From Methanobacteriota archaeon (lineage in GTDB: Archaea > Halobacteriota > Bog-38 > Methanoflorentales > Methanoflorentaceae), in assembly GCA_028679495.1 (NCBI GenBank), contig JAJRBK010000106.1, positions 1 through 7,608 on the forward strand: DNA of 7,608 nt, given 5' to 3'. Below, in pieces: positions 1 through 6,806 of this stretch; positions within the stretch are counted from its first letter, which is position 1, and each line of letters begins with the position of its first letter. The notes under the pieces were generated by a model. It ran no database searches and was not told the DNA's origin. It worked only from the letters and a program-made list of their open reading frames with translations. The position numbers were made by a program, and so were the translations under genes.

Positions 1-873
1 TATCCCATCGGCGCCGTCGTTCCTCTTATGGAATCGTACCGCTACAACGACCTAGTTAAGGTGGTTATGGCGAGCAAATCGGGCTTACCACTTAACGTGC
101 CTGTTCACCTCTTTGGCGCAGGGCACCCGATGATGTTTGCCCTTGCCGTAGCGTTAGGTTGCGATTTGTTCGATTCTGCTGCTTACGCACTCTATGCCAG
201 AGATGGACGTTATCTCACCACACACGGCACGTACAAGATCAACAAGTTAACATACTTGCCATGTTCGTGCCCAATCTGCTCGAAAAAAAACCGGACGCTT
301 ACTGAGCGTGAACTTGCACAGCACAACTTGTGGGTCTCATTTACCGAACTTAACGTCATAAAGCAAGCGATTCTCGACGGCATGCTCTGGGAGCTCGTCG
401 AGAGACGTTGTCGACATCCCGCATTGCTCCAAGCTTTGCGAACAGTGCTAAAAGGATCTGCCGCGTTTGAGTTTATCGAGCCGCGCAAGTCGTCTTATCT
501 TTATACCAGTACTGAATCCGCTGCACGGCCAGAGGTGGGTCGTTATATAAAAAACCTCGAAAACCTGTCGTTGAGGGGGCGCGTGCTCTGTACGACTGAC
601 AGGCACAAGACGCGACACTTGGAACCACAGTTTGATACAATACTATACATGAAGCCACCATTTGGTCCTTTCCCACGGGAACTTGCAGAGACGTATCCCA
701 TCGGCCAATCTGAAGTCGCCGATCCGGATTACAGCTCTATCAGTGCGGCCTTAAAAAACCTAGTTGAACTTCTCACACATAACGACGTTGACGCGACGTT
801 TGCGTATGACAAGAGATGGGAGCATGATGACCTCACAAAGGTCAGCGGGCACGCAAAGCTTGTGCAAATTTGA
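1..873 (+). CDS. tgtA: Archaeal tRNA-guanine(15) transglycosylase (ArcTGT), 5'-truncated by the window
   Basis: This is the C-terminal part of the enzyme that exchanges guanine-15 of archaeal tRNA for preQ0, the first tRNA-level step of archaeosine synthesis. The reading frame is open from base 1 (YPIGAVVPLMESYRY), so the ATG at 28 is internal and the gene begins upstream. Counting from that ATG, GCDLFDSA carries the Asp (residue 49, bases 172-174) that aligns with the catalytic nucleophile of the TGT family. The zinc site follows as C79-x-C81-x2-C84 with H99 in the HN motif. A post-catalytic domain (about residues 155-281) contains PPFGPFP and ETYPIGQSE, typical of archaeal TgtA. The protein stops there, without the PUA domain found in long forms such as the Pyrococcus enzyme. 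The other catalytic Asp lies outside the window. The stop at 871-873 comes just before arcS, indicating an operon. Confidence 0.95.
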   Translation, partial: YPIGAVVPLMESYRYNDLVKVVMASKSGLPLNVPVHLFGAGHPMMFALAVALGCDLFDSAAYALYARDGRYLTTHGTYKINKLTYLPCSCPICSKKNRTLTERELAQHNLWVSFTELNVIKQAILDGMLWELVERRCRHPALLQALRTVLKGSAAFEFIEPRKSSYLYTSTESAARPEVGRYIKNLENLSLRGRVLCTTDRHKTRHLEPQFDTILYMKPPFGPFPRELAETYPIGQSEVADPDYSSISAALKNLVELLTHNDVDATFAYDKRWEHDDLTKVSGHAKLVQI

Positions 874-881
874 CCACGACG

Positions 882-2567
882 ATGACAAGACAGTTTGAGG
901 TAACACTGCGTGATGGTGCGGCCCGTCTCGGAAAGCTGAGATGGAAGGAGCGCGAGCTGACAACGCCGCACATTCTCGAATCCAAAGAAGATCTTGAGCT
1001 CCTCAAGAAGGCAGTAACAGATAACGAGGAGCTTCGCGTTGAAGTCGTGTCTGATCCAGATGATATCGGTAGCCGAGAGATCACTGCTGACGTGGTCATT
1101 CTCGGTGCTGCGTTGAGGTTCGAGCGCGATCCCCGTGGGCTCTCACGAGCGCTCATGAGCGTGCGAGAATCGATAAACCCCGACGCCGCCCTTTATACGC
1201 CGGCGTTGGCCACGCCCGCCAATCTGAGCATGTTAGTCTACGCTGGAGTTGATCTCATTGATACCGTTTTGCCGGAAGTCAAGGCTCGTGAGGGTTTCGT
1301 TCTATACACTGACGGAGAAGATCGCTTTGATGAGACACAGGGCTTCCCGTGTGTGTGCAGTGCATGCCTGGGCACGGCTGTCGACAATGCTGCTATCGAG
1401 CAAAGAATTGCGCGAGCATCAGAACATAATCAAGTCGCTCTCCGAGCAGAGCTCTCCCGAGTTCGAAGACATATTGGACAAGGGACGCTGCGAGAGCTTG
1501 TTGAAGGGCGATGCCGGGCAACCCCCGTTATGACTGCGTTTTTACGGCTGCTAGATGAGGCATACCCCTATTTTGAGCGCCGAGCGCCCCTCGTACGCAC
1601 CGCCACACTGCTTGCGTGTTCGCAGGAGTCCCTAAATCGAGCCGAAATACTTCGATTTAACGAACGCGTGATATCGCGGCTTACCCAAAGAGAAGGAATT
1701 CTCCTCCTGCTCCCCTGCTCTGCACGAAAGCCCTATTCGCGCTCGCGTTCTCATAAAGTTGTTCTCGAATGTGTGCGTGCTTTTCGCCCGTTTATCAACG
1801 AAGCGATCATGACTTCACCTATTGGCATTGTTCCCCGAGGTCTGGAGGTGATGTATCCGGCCGGCAATTACGATGTGCCTGTGACCGGGAAATGGACGTG
1901 TGATGAGAAAGAGTGGGTGAGAGGGCGGCTCATTGAGTTTGTGGAGGTCAACTCGTTTACAACAGTCATCGCACACGTAGACGGACCTTACCGAGAGATT
2001 TGCGATGAAGCGGCCGCGATGCTCGACGTTGACGTAGTCTATTCTGTTGAGGACGAAGGGGTCTTAAGTCCTGTTGCCCTGCAGCGCCTCGAAGAGATGG
2101 TGAAAGATGCCGTCGCAGCGCATTCGCCGAAAAGACGAGATGTTCGCTTTGACTACATACGTGATACTGTCGATTATCAGTTTGGCAAGAGTACATCAGC
2201 ACGCATCTTCCTGTCGGCTCCAAAAGTGCGCGGGAGGTTCCCGACGTACTATGTCTCGGACGGTGGCCGGAGAGTCGCTACGCTCGTAGAGAAATATGGC
2301 ACATGCGCTCTCACCGTTGAGGGAGCGAGACGTTATATCGGCAAGCGTGCGAGCCAGTATTGCGTGTGGATTGATGATTTTGTGCCCAAAGGGACGGTTT
2401 TTGCCATAGGGGTGCAACGTGCAGATCCGGTGATACGGCCTTTTGACGAGGTGATAGTGTTAAATGACAACACGATAGCCGTAGGAAGGGCACTTATGAG
2501 CGGGTGGGAGATGCAAAGGTCAAACCGCGGGGCAGCGGTGGCTGTACGCCACGTTGAAGATCGATGA
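882..2567 (+). CDS. arcS: Archaeosine synthase ArcS (preQ0-tRNA lysine transferase, TgtA2 family)
   Basis: ArcS is a TGT paralogue that modifies preQ0 already placed in tRNA; with RaSEA it adds lysine to the nitrile, forming the q0kN intermediate. Numbered from ATG 882 (561 aa), the N-terminal degenerate TGT-like domain spans about 1-240 and keeps a zinc site (C157-x-C159-x2-C162, H182 in HN). The diagnostic ArcS signature PCSARKPYSRSRSH is at 278-291. PVTGKW at about 333-338 lies in the middle domain. A C-terminal PUA RNA-binding domain runs from about 465 to the end, including LTVEGARRY and FDEVIV. A TTG at 870 overlapping the tgtA stop as TTGA would add four residues (MTTT). I prefer ATG 882 because the family-like start FEVTLRDG follows it directly, though neither start has a clear Shine-Dalgarno. 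The end overlaps the RaSEA start as ATGA. The PUA domain here may supply tRNA binding that the short TgtA lacks. Confidence 0.94.
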   Translation: MTRQFEVTLRDGAARLGKLRWKERELTTPHILESKEDLELLKKAVTDNEELRVEVVSDPDDIGSREITADVVILGAALRFERDPRGLSRALMSVRESINPDAALYTPALATPANLSMLVYAGVDLIDTVLPEVKAREGFVLYTDGEDRFDETQGFPCVCSACLGTAVDNAAIEQRIARASEHNQVALRAELSRVRRHIGQGTLRELVEGRCRATPVMTAFLRLLDEAYPYFERRAPLVRTATLLACSQESLNRAEILRFNERVISRLTQREGILLLLPCSARKPYSRSRSHKVVLECVRAFRPFINEAIMTSPIGIVPRGLEVMYPAGNYDVPVTGKWTCDEKEWVRGRLIEFVEVNSFTTVIAHVDGPYREICDEAAAMLDVDVVYSVEDEGVLSPVALQRLEEMVKDAVAAHSPKRRDVRFDYIRDTVDYQFGKSTSARIFLSAPKVRGRFPTYYVSDGGRRVATLVEKYGTCALTVEGARRYIGKRASQYCVWIDDFVPKGTVFAIGVQRADPVIRPFDEVIVLNDNTIAVGRALMSGWEMQRSNRGAAVAVRHVEDR

Positions 2568-3598
2568 AAAGAACGCAGAATCACGAGGCACGCGACCAGA
2601 ACGTGAGCGCATCTGACATTCGAGCGAATCTGAACGATCATCACGTTAGGTCACGTACTCAACCTGTCGCTTGGACTGGGTGGGACCTTCTCAACGGAGA
2701 GACCGTGCCTACGCTTACTGTTGTCTTAAGGACGAGAGGGTGCTACTGGGCCCGCCGCAAGGGCTGCACTATGTGTGGCTTTGTGTGTGATTCCAACCCA
2801 AGTGCGACCGGGCCGGATATCTACAGGGAGTTCCTAGGTGTGCTAGCTCGCTTCGGAAAGGAGTTTAAAATTATAAAGATATTCACCTCTGGCAGCTTTC
2901 TAGATAGCGAGGAGCTATCGCCGGACGTGCGCAACGCCATCTTGGCTGAACTGAAGGATGTACCGAAGACCATTATCGAGAGTCGGCCAGAATTTGTAAC
3001 GGACGAAAATTGTGAAGAAATAGCGCGCAGCAATGCGCATGTTGAAATCGCCATCGGCCTCGAGTCATCGAACGATTACATCAGAGAGCGCTATATCAAT
3101 AAAGGGTTCACCTTTCGCGATTTTATCAGGGCTTCAAAGGCTGCGCGATCCAGCGGTTTCACGGTCAAATCCTACCTGCTACTAAAGCCTCCTTTTCTGA
3201 CTGAAGCCGAGGCCATGCGCGATACCATCCAATCGGTGAAGGATACGACAGAGTATGCTGACATCATCTCGCTAAATCTGTGCAATGTACAAAGGGGAAC
3301 GTTCGTTGAAAAACTGTGGAAAAAGCGACTATACAGGCCTCCGTGGTTATGGACTGCCGTAGAGGTGCTGACGCAAACGGCAGGGAACATGCCGATAATT
3401 TGCGACCCTGTGGCAGGAGGCATGCGTCGAGGACCGCATAATTGTGGGATCTGCGATCATGAGATCGTAGCAGAGATTAGGCGCTTTTCCCTCTCCCAAG
3501 ACAAAGCTTCTTTCAAAACAACGTGCGCGGATAAGGTGCTGTGGAACTTCGTCCTCGAGTTCGAGGAGTACAGTTACGGTGCACCGCTTGTGCCCTAG
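2564..3598 (+). CDS. raSEA: Radical SAM archaeosine synthase subunit RaSEA
   Basis: RaSEA belongs to the COG1244/TIGR01210 radical SAM family. It is the partner of ArcS and cleaves the lysine-preQ0 adduct on tRNA to leave the formamidine of archaeosine. The 344-residue protein has the [4Fe-4S] triad C60-x7-C68-x2-C71 in RGCYWARRKGCTMCGF, a spacing wider than the classic CX3CX2C. Core barrel strands follow with IKIFTSGSF (104-112), IESRPEF (138-144), EIAIGLESSND (161-171) and SYLLLKPPF (203-211). The C-terminal part carries four more cysteines: C280 (IICDPVAGG), C294 and C297 (GPHNCGICD), and C321. These could bind zinc or a second cluster, which is inference. ATG 2564 overlaps the arcS stop (ATGA), so translational coupling is likely. 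The first 35 or so residues are polar and weakly conserved-looking, so a later start cannot be excluded. It is the last gene of the archaeosine operon. Confidence 0.93.
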   Translation: MKRTQNHEARDQNVSASDIRANLNDHHVRSRTQPVAWTGWDLLNGETVPTLTVVLRTRGCYWARRKGCTMCGFVCDSNPSATGPDIYREFLGVLARFGKEFKIIKIFTSGSFLDSEELSPDVRNAILAELKDVPKTIIESRPEFVTDENCEEIARSNAHVEIAIGLESSNDYIRERYINKGFTFRDFIRASKAARSSGFTVKSYLLLKPPFLTEAEAMRDTIQSVKDTTEYADIISLNLCNVQRGTFVEKLWKKRLYRPPWLWTAVEVLTQTAGNMPIICDPVAGGMRRGPHNCGICDHEIVAEIRRFSLSQDKASFKTTCADKVLWNFVLEFEEYSYGAPLVP

Positions 3599-3753
3599 AT
3601 ATGCCCGCGCAAGCACGTCCGCTACTCAATTTTGTGATCGGCACTAAGGTGCCTCTTTCGAGACATAGCTCAAACGGAGCGCCTGCTGCTCTCCAGATTG
3701 TCACGTCGTCGTTGTTGAAAGCGCGTAAATCATGCAGGAGGTCGTGGTAGGCG
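3599..3753. other. Convergent intergenic region without a convincing gene
   Basis: These 155 bases separate the 3' ends of RaSEA and the channel gene. Apart from the weak hairpin at 3640-3653 there is no clear signal. A 49-codon plus-strand frame (ATG 3601 to stop 3748-3750) has no ribosome binding site. A minus-strand frame runs through the gap and is discussed as a finding. Confidence 0.5.
3640..3658 (+). terminator. Possible weak hairpin terminator after the archaeosine operon
   Basis: A perfect 5-bp stem, GGCAC/GTGCC with loop TAAG (3640-3653), is followed by TCTTT. It lies 41 nt after the RaSEA stop in the gap between two convergent genes, where termination is expected. A run of four T also lies just upstream at about 3630-3633. 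The stem is short and the T tract weak, so this may be chance. Archaeal termination usually depends on T-rich tracts, not hairpins. Confidence 0.2.
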
Positions 3754-5367
3754 CTAACTGTATGTGTTTTTGAACTGGCGTATTTGCTCGCGTGTCCCAA
3801 TTACGGTAAGAAGAGAGTTTTCAGTAATCCGTTGATCGGGATCGGGATTTGGAACAGTAGTACTGTCCCAAGTGATAGCTATAACCGTACAGCCTGTACG
3901 TGAGCGAATTTCAAGATCTTTCAGACTTTTCCCTATAAGGCTAGGACTAGGAGGGTATTCAATGACCTTCATGTCTTCGGAGAGGAGGACCTCCCGCTCA
4001 CTTCTTGCAGACGGGCCCGGTTCGATGAACTTGGCTAAGATTTGCCCAGCAACAACAGGCTGCGAAAACACATAGTCCGCTCCCGCACGATAGAGCTTCT
4101 CAGTCGATTGCAGGTTAATTGCACGACACATTATATCGATCTCAGGGTTCAACTTTCGTGCGATGAGCGTGGTGTAAATCGCATCGACGTCGTTGTTCAC
4201 AGTAACAAGAAGCATAGATGCTTCCGTTATCCCTGCTTCTTTCAAGACTGCTCTGTCTGTTGAACTGCCAACCACATCGCAGTGCGTTTTGTCGACAATT
4301 ATATGCTCGATTCCATGTGAACGCAGCACTTTAGATGCTCGTTTCCCGACATCCCCATATCCCGCTATGATATAATGTCCGCGTATCGCGCAGTATGTCC
4401 CGTCAAGTGTACACATTGATAATTCCTTTGCGGTATCCAACTGCTTCCTGGTTCCGATAAGCAAGAGGACCGTCGTGTCAGTGATGGTCTCTGAAGGAGG
4501 GGGATTAAAGCTCAGTTTAGATCCTTTCCAGAGGCCAACGACGGTAGCACCAGTTCGTTCACGTATCTTTGCGTCCTCAATCGACGTGCCATCGAGCCCA
4601 CTTTCAGTAAGGATGGGCAGCTCAAAAATGCGTAGATTGCCGATCAACGGCGTTGAACCAACGAGCTGATGGGTAATTGGCATGGCGGCCTTACGACCGA
4701 TGTCGATACCAAGCAACTGTTTTGGAGAGACGACCTTGTTGGCGCCTGCGTAAAGCAAGTACACGGCATTTGCCTTGTCCTCAACAATGCCGATAATATC
4801 TGAACGAGTAAGCTTTCGTGCAACTAGTGCGACGATAGCGTTTTTTTCATCGCTCTGGTTGAGTATTACCTTCTTCGCGTGGTCTATCTGAGCGTTTCGC
4901 AAAGTGATCTCATCGCTCGGATCTCCACAGATACAAGCGATCTTTCTTTCTATGAGAGAACGTACCACGTCCGCATCATTATCAACGATGAGATACGGCA
5001 AGCCCCGTTCATTAAGCTCTTCAATAATAGTCTCAACCATCGGATTATGACCCGCGATCAAAATGTGATTCTTGGCTCTTGATTTCCTCGGCAACGATTC
5101 TGCAAGGGTCTGAATCACGAGAGCAACGGCAATGGGTATCAGGACTGCAAAGAACAGGATAATTCCGCTGATCTGCACTAGAATGGAGAACTCCCTGCCC
5201 ACCTGCGAGGTAAAGACGATATCGCCGGTGCCTTGGGTGGTCATCGTACTTATGATCCAGTACAAGGCATCAATTTCTGTGTATGATCTTCCCTCAGCAT
5301 CCTGCATGATGATGAGGAACGCGACGCTGTAAACAATGATGAGCAGCACCGTAACGGCGACGTACAC
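3754..5367 (-). CDS. 2TM potassium channel-like protein with two RCK (TrkA-N/TrkA-C) units
   Basis: This is a membrane K+ channel-like protein whose cytoplasmic RCK domains would gate it by nucleotide or ion binding. Numbered from GTG 5367 (537 aa): TM1 about 2-21; pore helix and filter 33-50 (STMTTQGTGDI); TM2 about 62-88; RCK1 101-220; first TrkA-C about 235-312; RCK2 331-447; second TrkA-C about 455-532. RCK2 has an intact GYGDVG dinucleotide loop (336-341) and an acidic strand end IIVDK. RCK1 has GHNPMV (106-111) in place of GxGxxG. The filter reads TTQGTGD where TTVGYGD is classic, so K+ selectivity is not certain. GTG 5367 is the only AUG/GUG/UUG option but begins inside TM1 and has no Shine-Dalgarno. 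A longer start at ATT 5392-5394 would give a basic segment before TM1. The gene is convergent with RaSEA and divergent from glyA; no functional link to either is evident. Confidence 0.9.
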   Translation of the reverse strand: MYVAVTVLLIIVYSVAFLIIMQDAEGRSYTEIDALYWIISTMTTQGTGDIVFTSQVGREFSILVQISGIILFFAVLIPIAVALVIQTLAESLPRKSRAKNHILIAGHNPMVETIIEELNERGLPYLIVDNDADVVRSLIERKIACICGDPSDEITLRNAQIDHAKKVILNQSDEKNAIVALVARKLTRSDIIGIVEDKANAVYLLYAGANKVVSPKQLLGIDIGRKAAMPITHQLVGSTPLIGNLRIFELPILTESGLDGTSIEDAKIRERTGATVVGLWKGSKLSFNPPPSETITDTTVLLLIGTRKQLDTAKELSMCTLDGTYCAIRGHYIIAGYGDVGKRASKVLRSHGIEHIIVDKTHCDVVGSSTDRAVLKEAGITEASMLLVTVNNDVDAIYTTLIARKLNPEIDIMCRAINLQSTEKLYRAGADYVFSQPVVAGQILAKFIEPGPSARSEREVLLSEDMKVIEYPPSPSLIGKSLKDLEIRSRTGCTVIAITWDSTTVPNPDPDQRITENSLLTVIGTREQIRQFKNTYS

Positions 5368-5399
5368 AAGGAGAGATTTGACAAAAGGCTTAATGTTTG

Positions 5400-5409
5400 A
5401 ACACCTTCT
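5400..5409 (-). promoter_or_regulatory. Shine-Dalgarno-like site upstream of the channel gene
   Basis: On the minus strand the sequence AGAAGGTGTT matches 8 of 10 bases of the full archaeal Shine-Dalgarno AGGAGGTGAT. Its AGGTG core ends 7 nt before an in-frame ATT codon (5394-5392). It is more than 30 nt from the conventional GTG start at 5367, too far to serve it. This favours initiation at AUU, though that is inference. Confidence 0.4.
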
Positions 5410-5432
5410 CTGGTTTTCTCCAACGTATATGT

Positions 5433-5452
5433 TATATGCAGGATATATAGGA
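5433..5452 (-). promoter_or_regulatory. Putative TATA box region for the channel gene
   Basis: On the minus strand CTATATATC (5450-5442) and, about 10 bp downstream, CATATAAC form A+T-rich TATA-like elements. A transcript starting about 25 nt after either would begin near 5410-5420. That leaves a short leader containing the Shine-Dalgarno-like site at 5409-5400. Which of the two elements is used cannot be told from sequence. Confidence 0.4.
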
Positions 5453-5513
5453 TGAGGTCTTTTTTGCAGGCCCGGATGTTGATTCGATCCGCCAAACGAG
5501 CTCTATGACTATG

Positions 5514-5527
5514 AGAAAGATTTATCA
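5514..5527 (+). promoter_or_regulatory. Putative BRE/TATA promoter of the glyA-serB operon
   Basis: GAAAGA followed by TTTATCAA resembles an archaeal BRE plus TATA box. The TATA centre is about 29 nt before the glyA ATG at 5553, which places transcription start at or just before the ATG. There is no Shine-Dalgarno in front of glyA, so a leaderless or nearly leaderless mRNA is likely. Confidence 0.5.
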
Positions 5528-5552
5528 ACACCACGTATGATTCCTAGATGAT

Positions 5553-6806
5553 ATGACCATTGACGACATAATGCGATCGGCTAGAGCACATAATGAATGG
5601 TTCAAAAACTCGCTCCCCATGATTGCAAGCGAGAACATCACTAGCCCGACGGTGCGTCAGCTGCTTGCTTCCGACTTGGCACATCGATACGCGGAAGGCA
5701 CTGTGGGACATCGCTTATACCAAGGCGTCAAATACATCGACGAAATTGAACAGCAGGCCATTGATCTCGCCTGCAAATTGTTTAAGGCTGAGCATGTCAA
5801 CGTGCAACCAATCTCTGGTGTGAACGCTAACATCGCTGCTTTTTTTGCCCTCGCCAAGCCACGAGAGAGGCTAATGGCGCTTGACACCTCGCATGGCGGC
5901 CACATAAGTCACGGAACAAAATCAGTTGCCGGGTTATGTGACCTCAAGATCGTCAAGCATCCTTTTGACTACGAAGAGATGAACATCGACGCCGATGCGA
6001 TGGTCAGCACCATTTATGAGAAGGAGCCGAAGATCATCCTGTTTGGCGCGAGTCTATTCCTGTTTCCACATCCCATCGCTGCAGCACGTGACGCGGCACG
6101 AGAAGTGGGTGCCTACGTTGTGTATGACTCCGCCCACGTGCTCGGCCTCATTGCAGGCGGCCAGTTTCAAGATCCTTTGCGAGAGGGCGTTGATGTTATG
6201 ACCGGTTCTACTCACAAGACGTTTCCCGGCCCTCAAGGGGGGATAATCTTTACGACCCACGCGCTCGCTGAGGCGGTCGACGCCGCGGTATTTCCAGGAA
6301 CGGTGAGCAACCACCACCTGCACCACGTTGCTGGCCTCGCAGTCACCCTCATCGAAATGCTCCAATTCGGGAGAGCTTACGCACGGCAGATTATTAAAAA
6401 CGCGCAAACTCTAGGGGCAGCGCTTTACAATGAAGGATGTAACGTGCTCTGTCCTGACAAAGGATTCACAGAATCTCACCAAATCGTAATCGACGTAGGA
6501 CGCGCAAGCTCGATGGCGGTTGCCCTAGAGGAGGCGAACATCATCGCAAACAAGAACCTCTTGCCGTGGGATGATCATAGCGCGCCAGAAAACCCATCTG
6601 GACTTCGATTCGGAACACAAGAGCTGACACGGCTTGGAATGAAAGAAACTGAGATGAAGGTCGTAGCGAAGCTTATACAACGGGTGTTAGACGGTGAGAT
6701 ACCCGAAAAGGTTAAAAAAGATGTGGTAGATTTTAAAAATGACTACCAGGAGGTCGAATACTGCTTCAGCCATGAGCTTGGGGCCTATCAATTCCCGGAA
6801 TGGTAG
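5553..6806 (+). CDS. glyA: Serine hydroxymethyltransferase, archaeal type
   Basis: This PLP-dependent cytosolic enzyme interconverts serine and glycine while transferring a one-carbon unit to a pterin. In methanogen-like archaea that is usually tetrahydromethanopterin, but the carrier cannot be read from the sequence. The length, 417 aa, is normal for the family. Visible motifs are IASENITSP (24-32), YAEGTVGHRLYQG (46-58, substrate/pterin region), SHGGHISHG (113-121), YDSAHVLGLIAGG (191-203, with the Asp and His that contact the cofactor ring), and TGSTHKTFPGPQGG (217-230) with the Schiff-base lysine K222 (bases 6216-6218). SGLRFGTQELTRLGM near the C-terminus holds the carboxylate-binding Arg. 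ATG 5553 is chosen because an upstream ATG at 5548 runs directly into a stop. No catalytic residue is missing. serB follows closely, making a serine/glycine operon. Confidence 0.97.
   Translation: MTIDDIMRSARAHNEWFKNSLPMIASENITSPTVRQLLASDLAHRYAEGTVGHRLYQGVKYIDEIEQQAIDLACKLFKAEHVNVQPISGVNANIAAFFALAKPRERLMALDTSHGGHISHGTKSVAGLCDLKIVKHPFDYEEMNIDADAMVSTIYEKEPKIILFGASLFLFPHPIAAARDAAREVGAYVVYDSAHVLGLIAGGQFQDPLREGVDVMTGSTHKTFPGPQGGIIFTTHALAEAVDAAVFPGTVSNHHLHHVAGLAVTLIEMLQFGRAYARQIIKNAQTLGAALYNEGCNVLCPDKGFTESHQIVIDVGRASSMAVALEEANIIANKNLLPWDDHSAPENPSGLRFGTQELTRLGMKETEMKVVAKLIQRVLDGEIPEKVKKDVVDFKNDYQEVEYCFSHELGAYQFPEW

Noticed and set aside
870..881. TTG start for arcS overlapping the tgtA stop as TTGA
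   Set aside because: It adds only MTTT, has no ribosome binding site, and the ATG at 882 directly precedes the family-like N-terminus. It remains possible through translational coupling.
842..1156. 104-codon minus-strand open frame
   Set aside because: Antisense shadow of tgtA/arcS, rich in Ser and Arg, with no recognisable domain.
3601..3750. 49-codon plus-strand frame right after RaSEA
   Set aside because: No ribosome binding site, atypical composition, no recognisable family.
3680..3754. GCGCCT ... AGGCGC inverted repeat in the convergent gap
   Set aside because: Only 6 bp with a loop of about 60 nt and no supporting structure; expected by chance.
6739..6755. AGGAGGT at 6748-6754 as a ribosome binding site for serB ATG 6772
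   Set aside because: It lies 17 nt upstream of the ATG, which is too far, and it falls inside glyA codons. It is probably chance, though it does not exclude that start.
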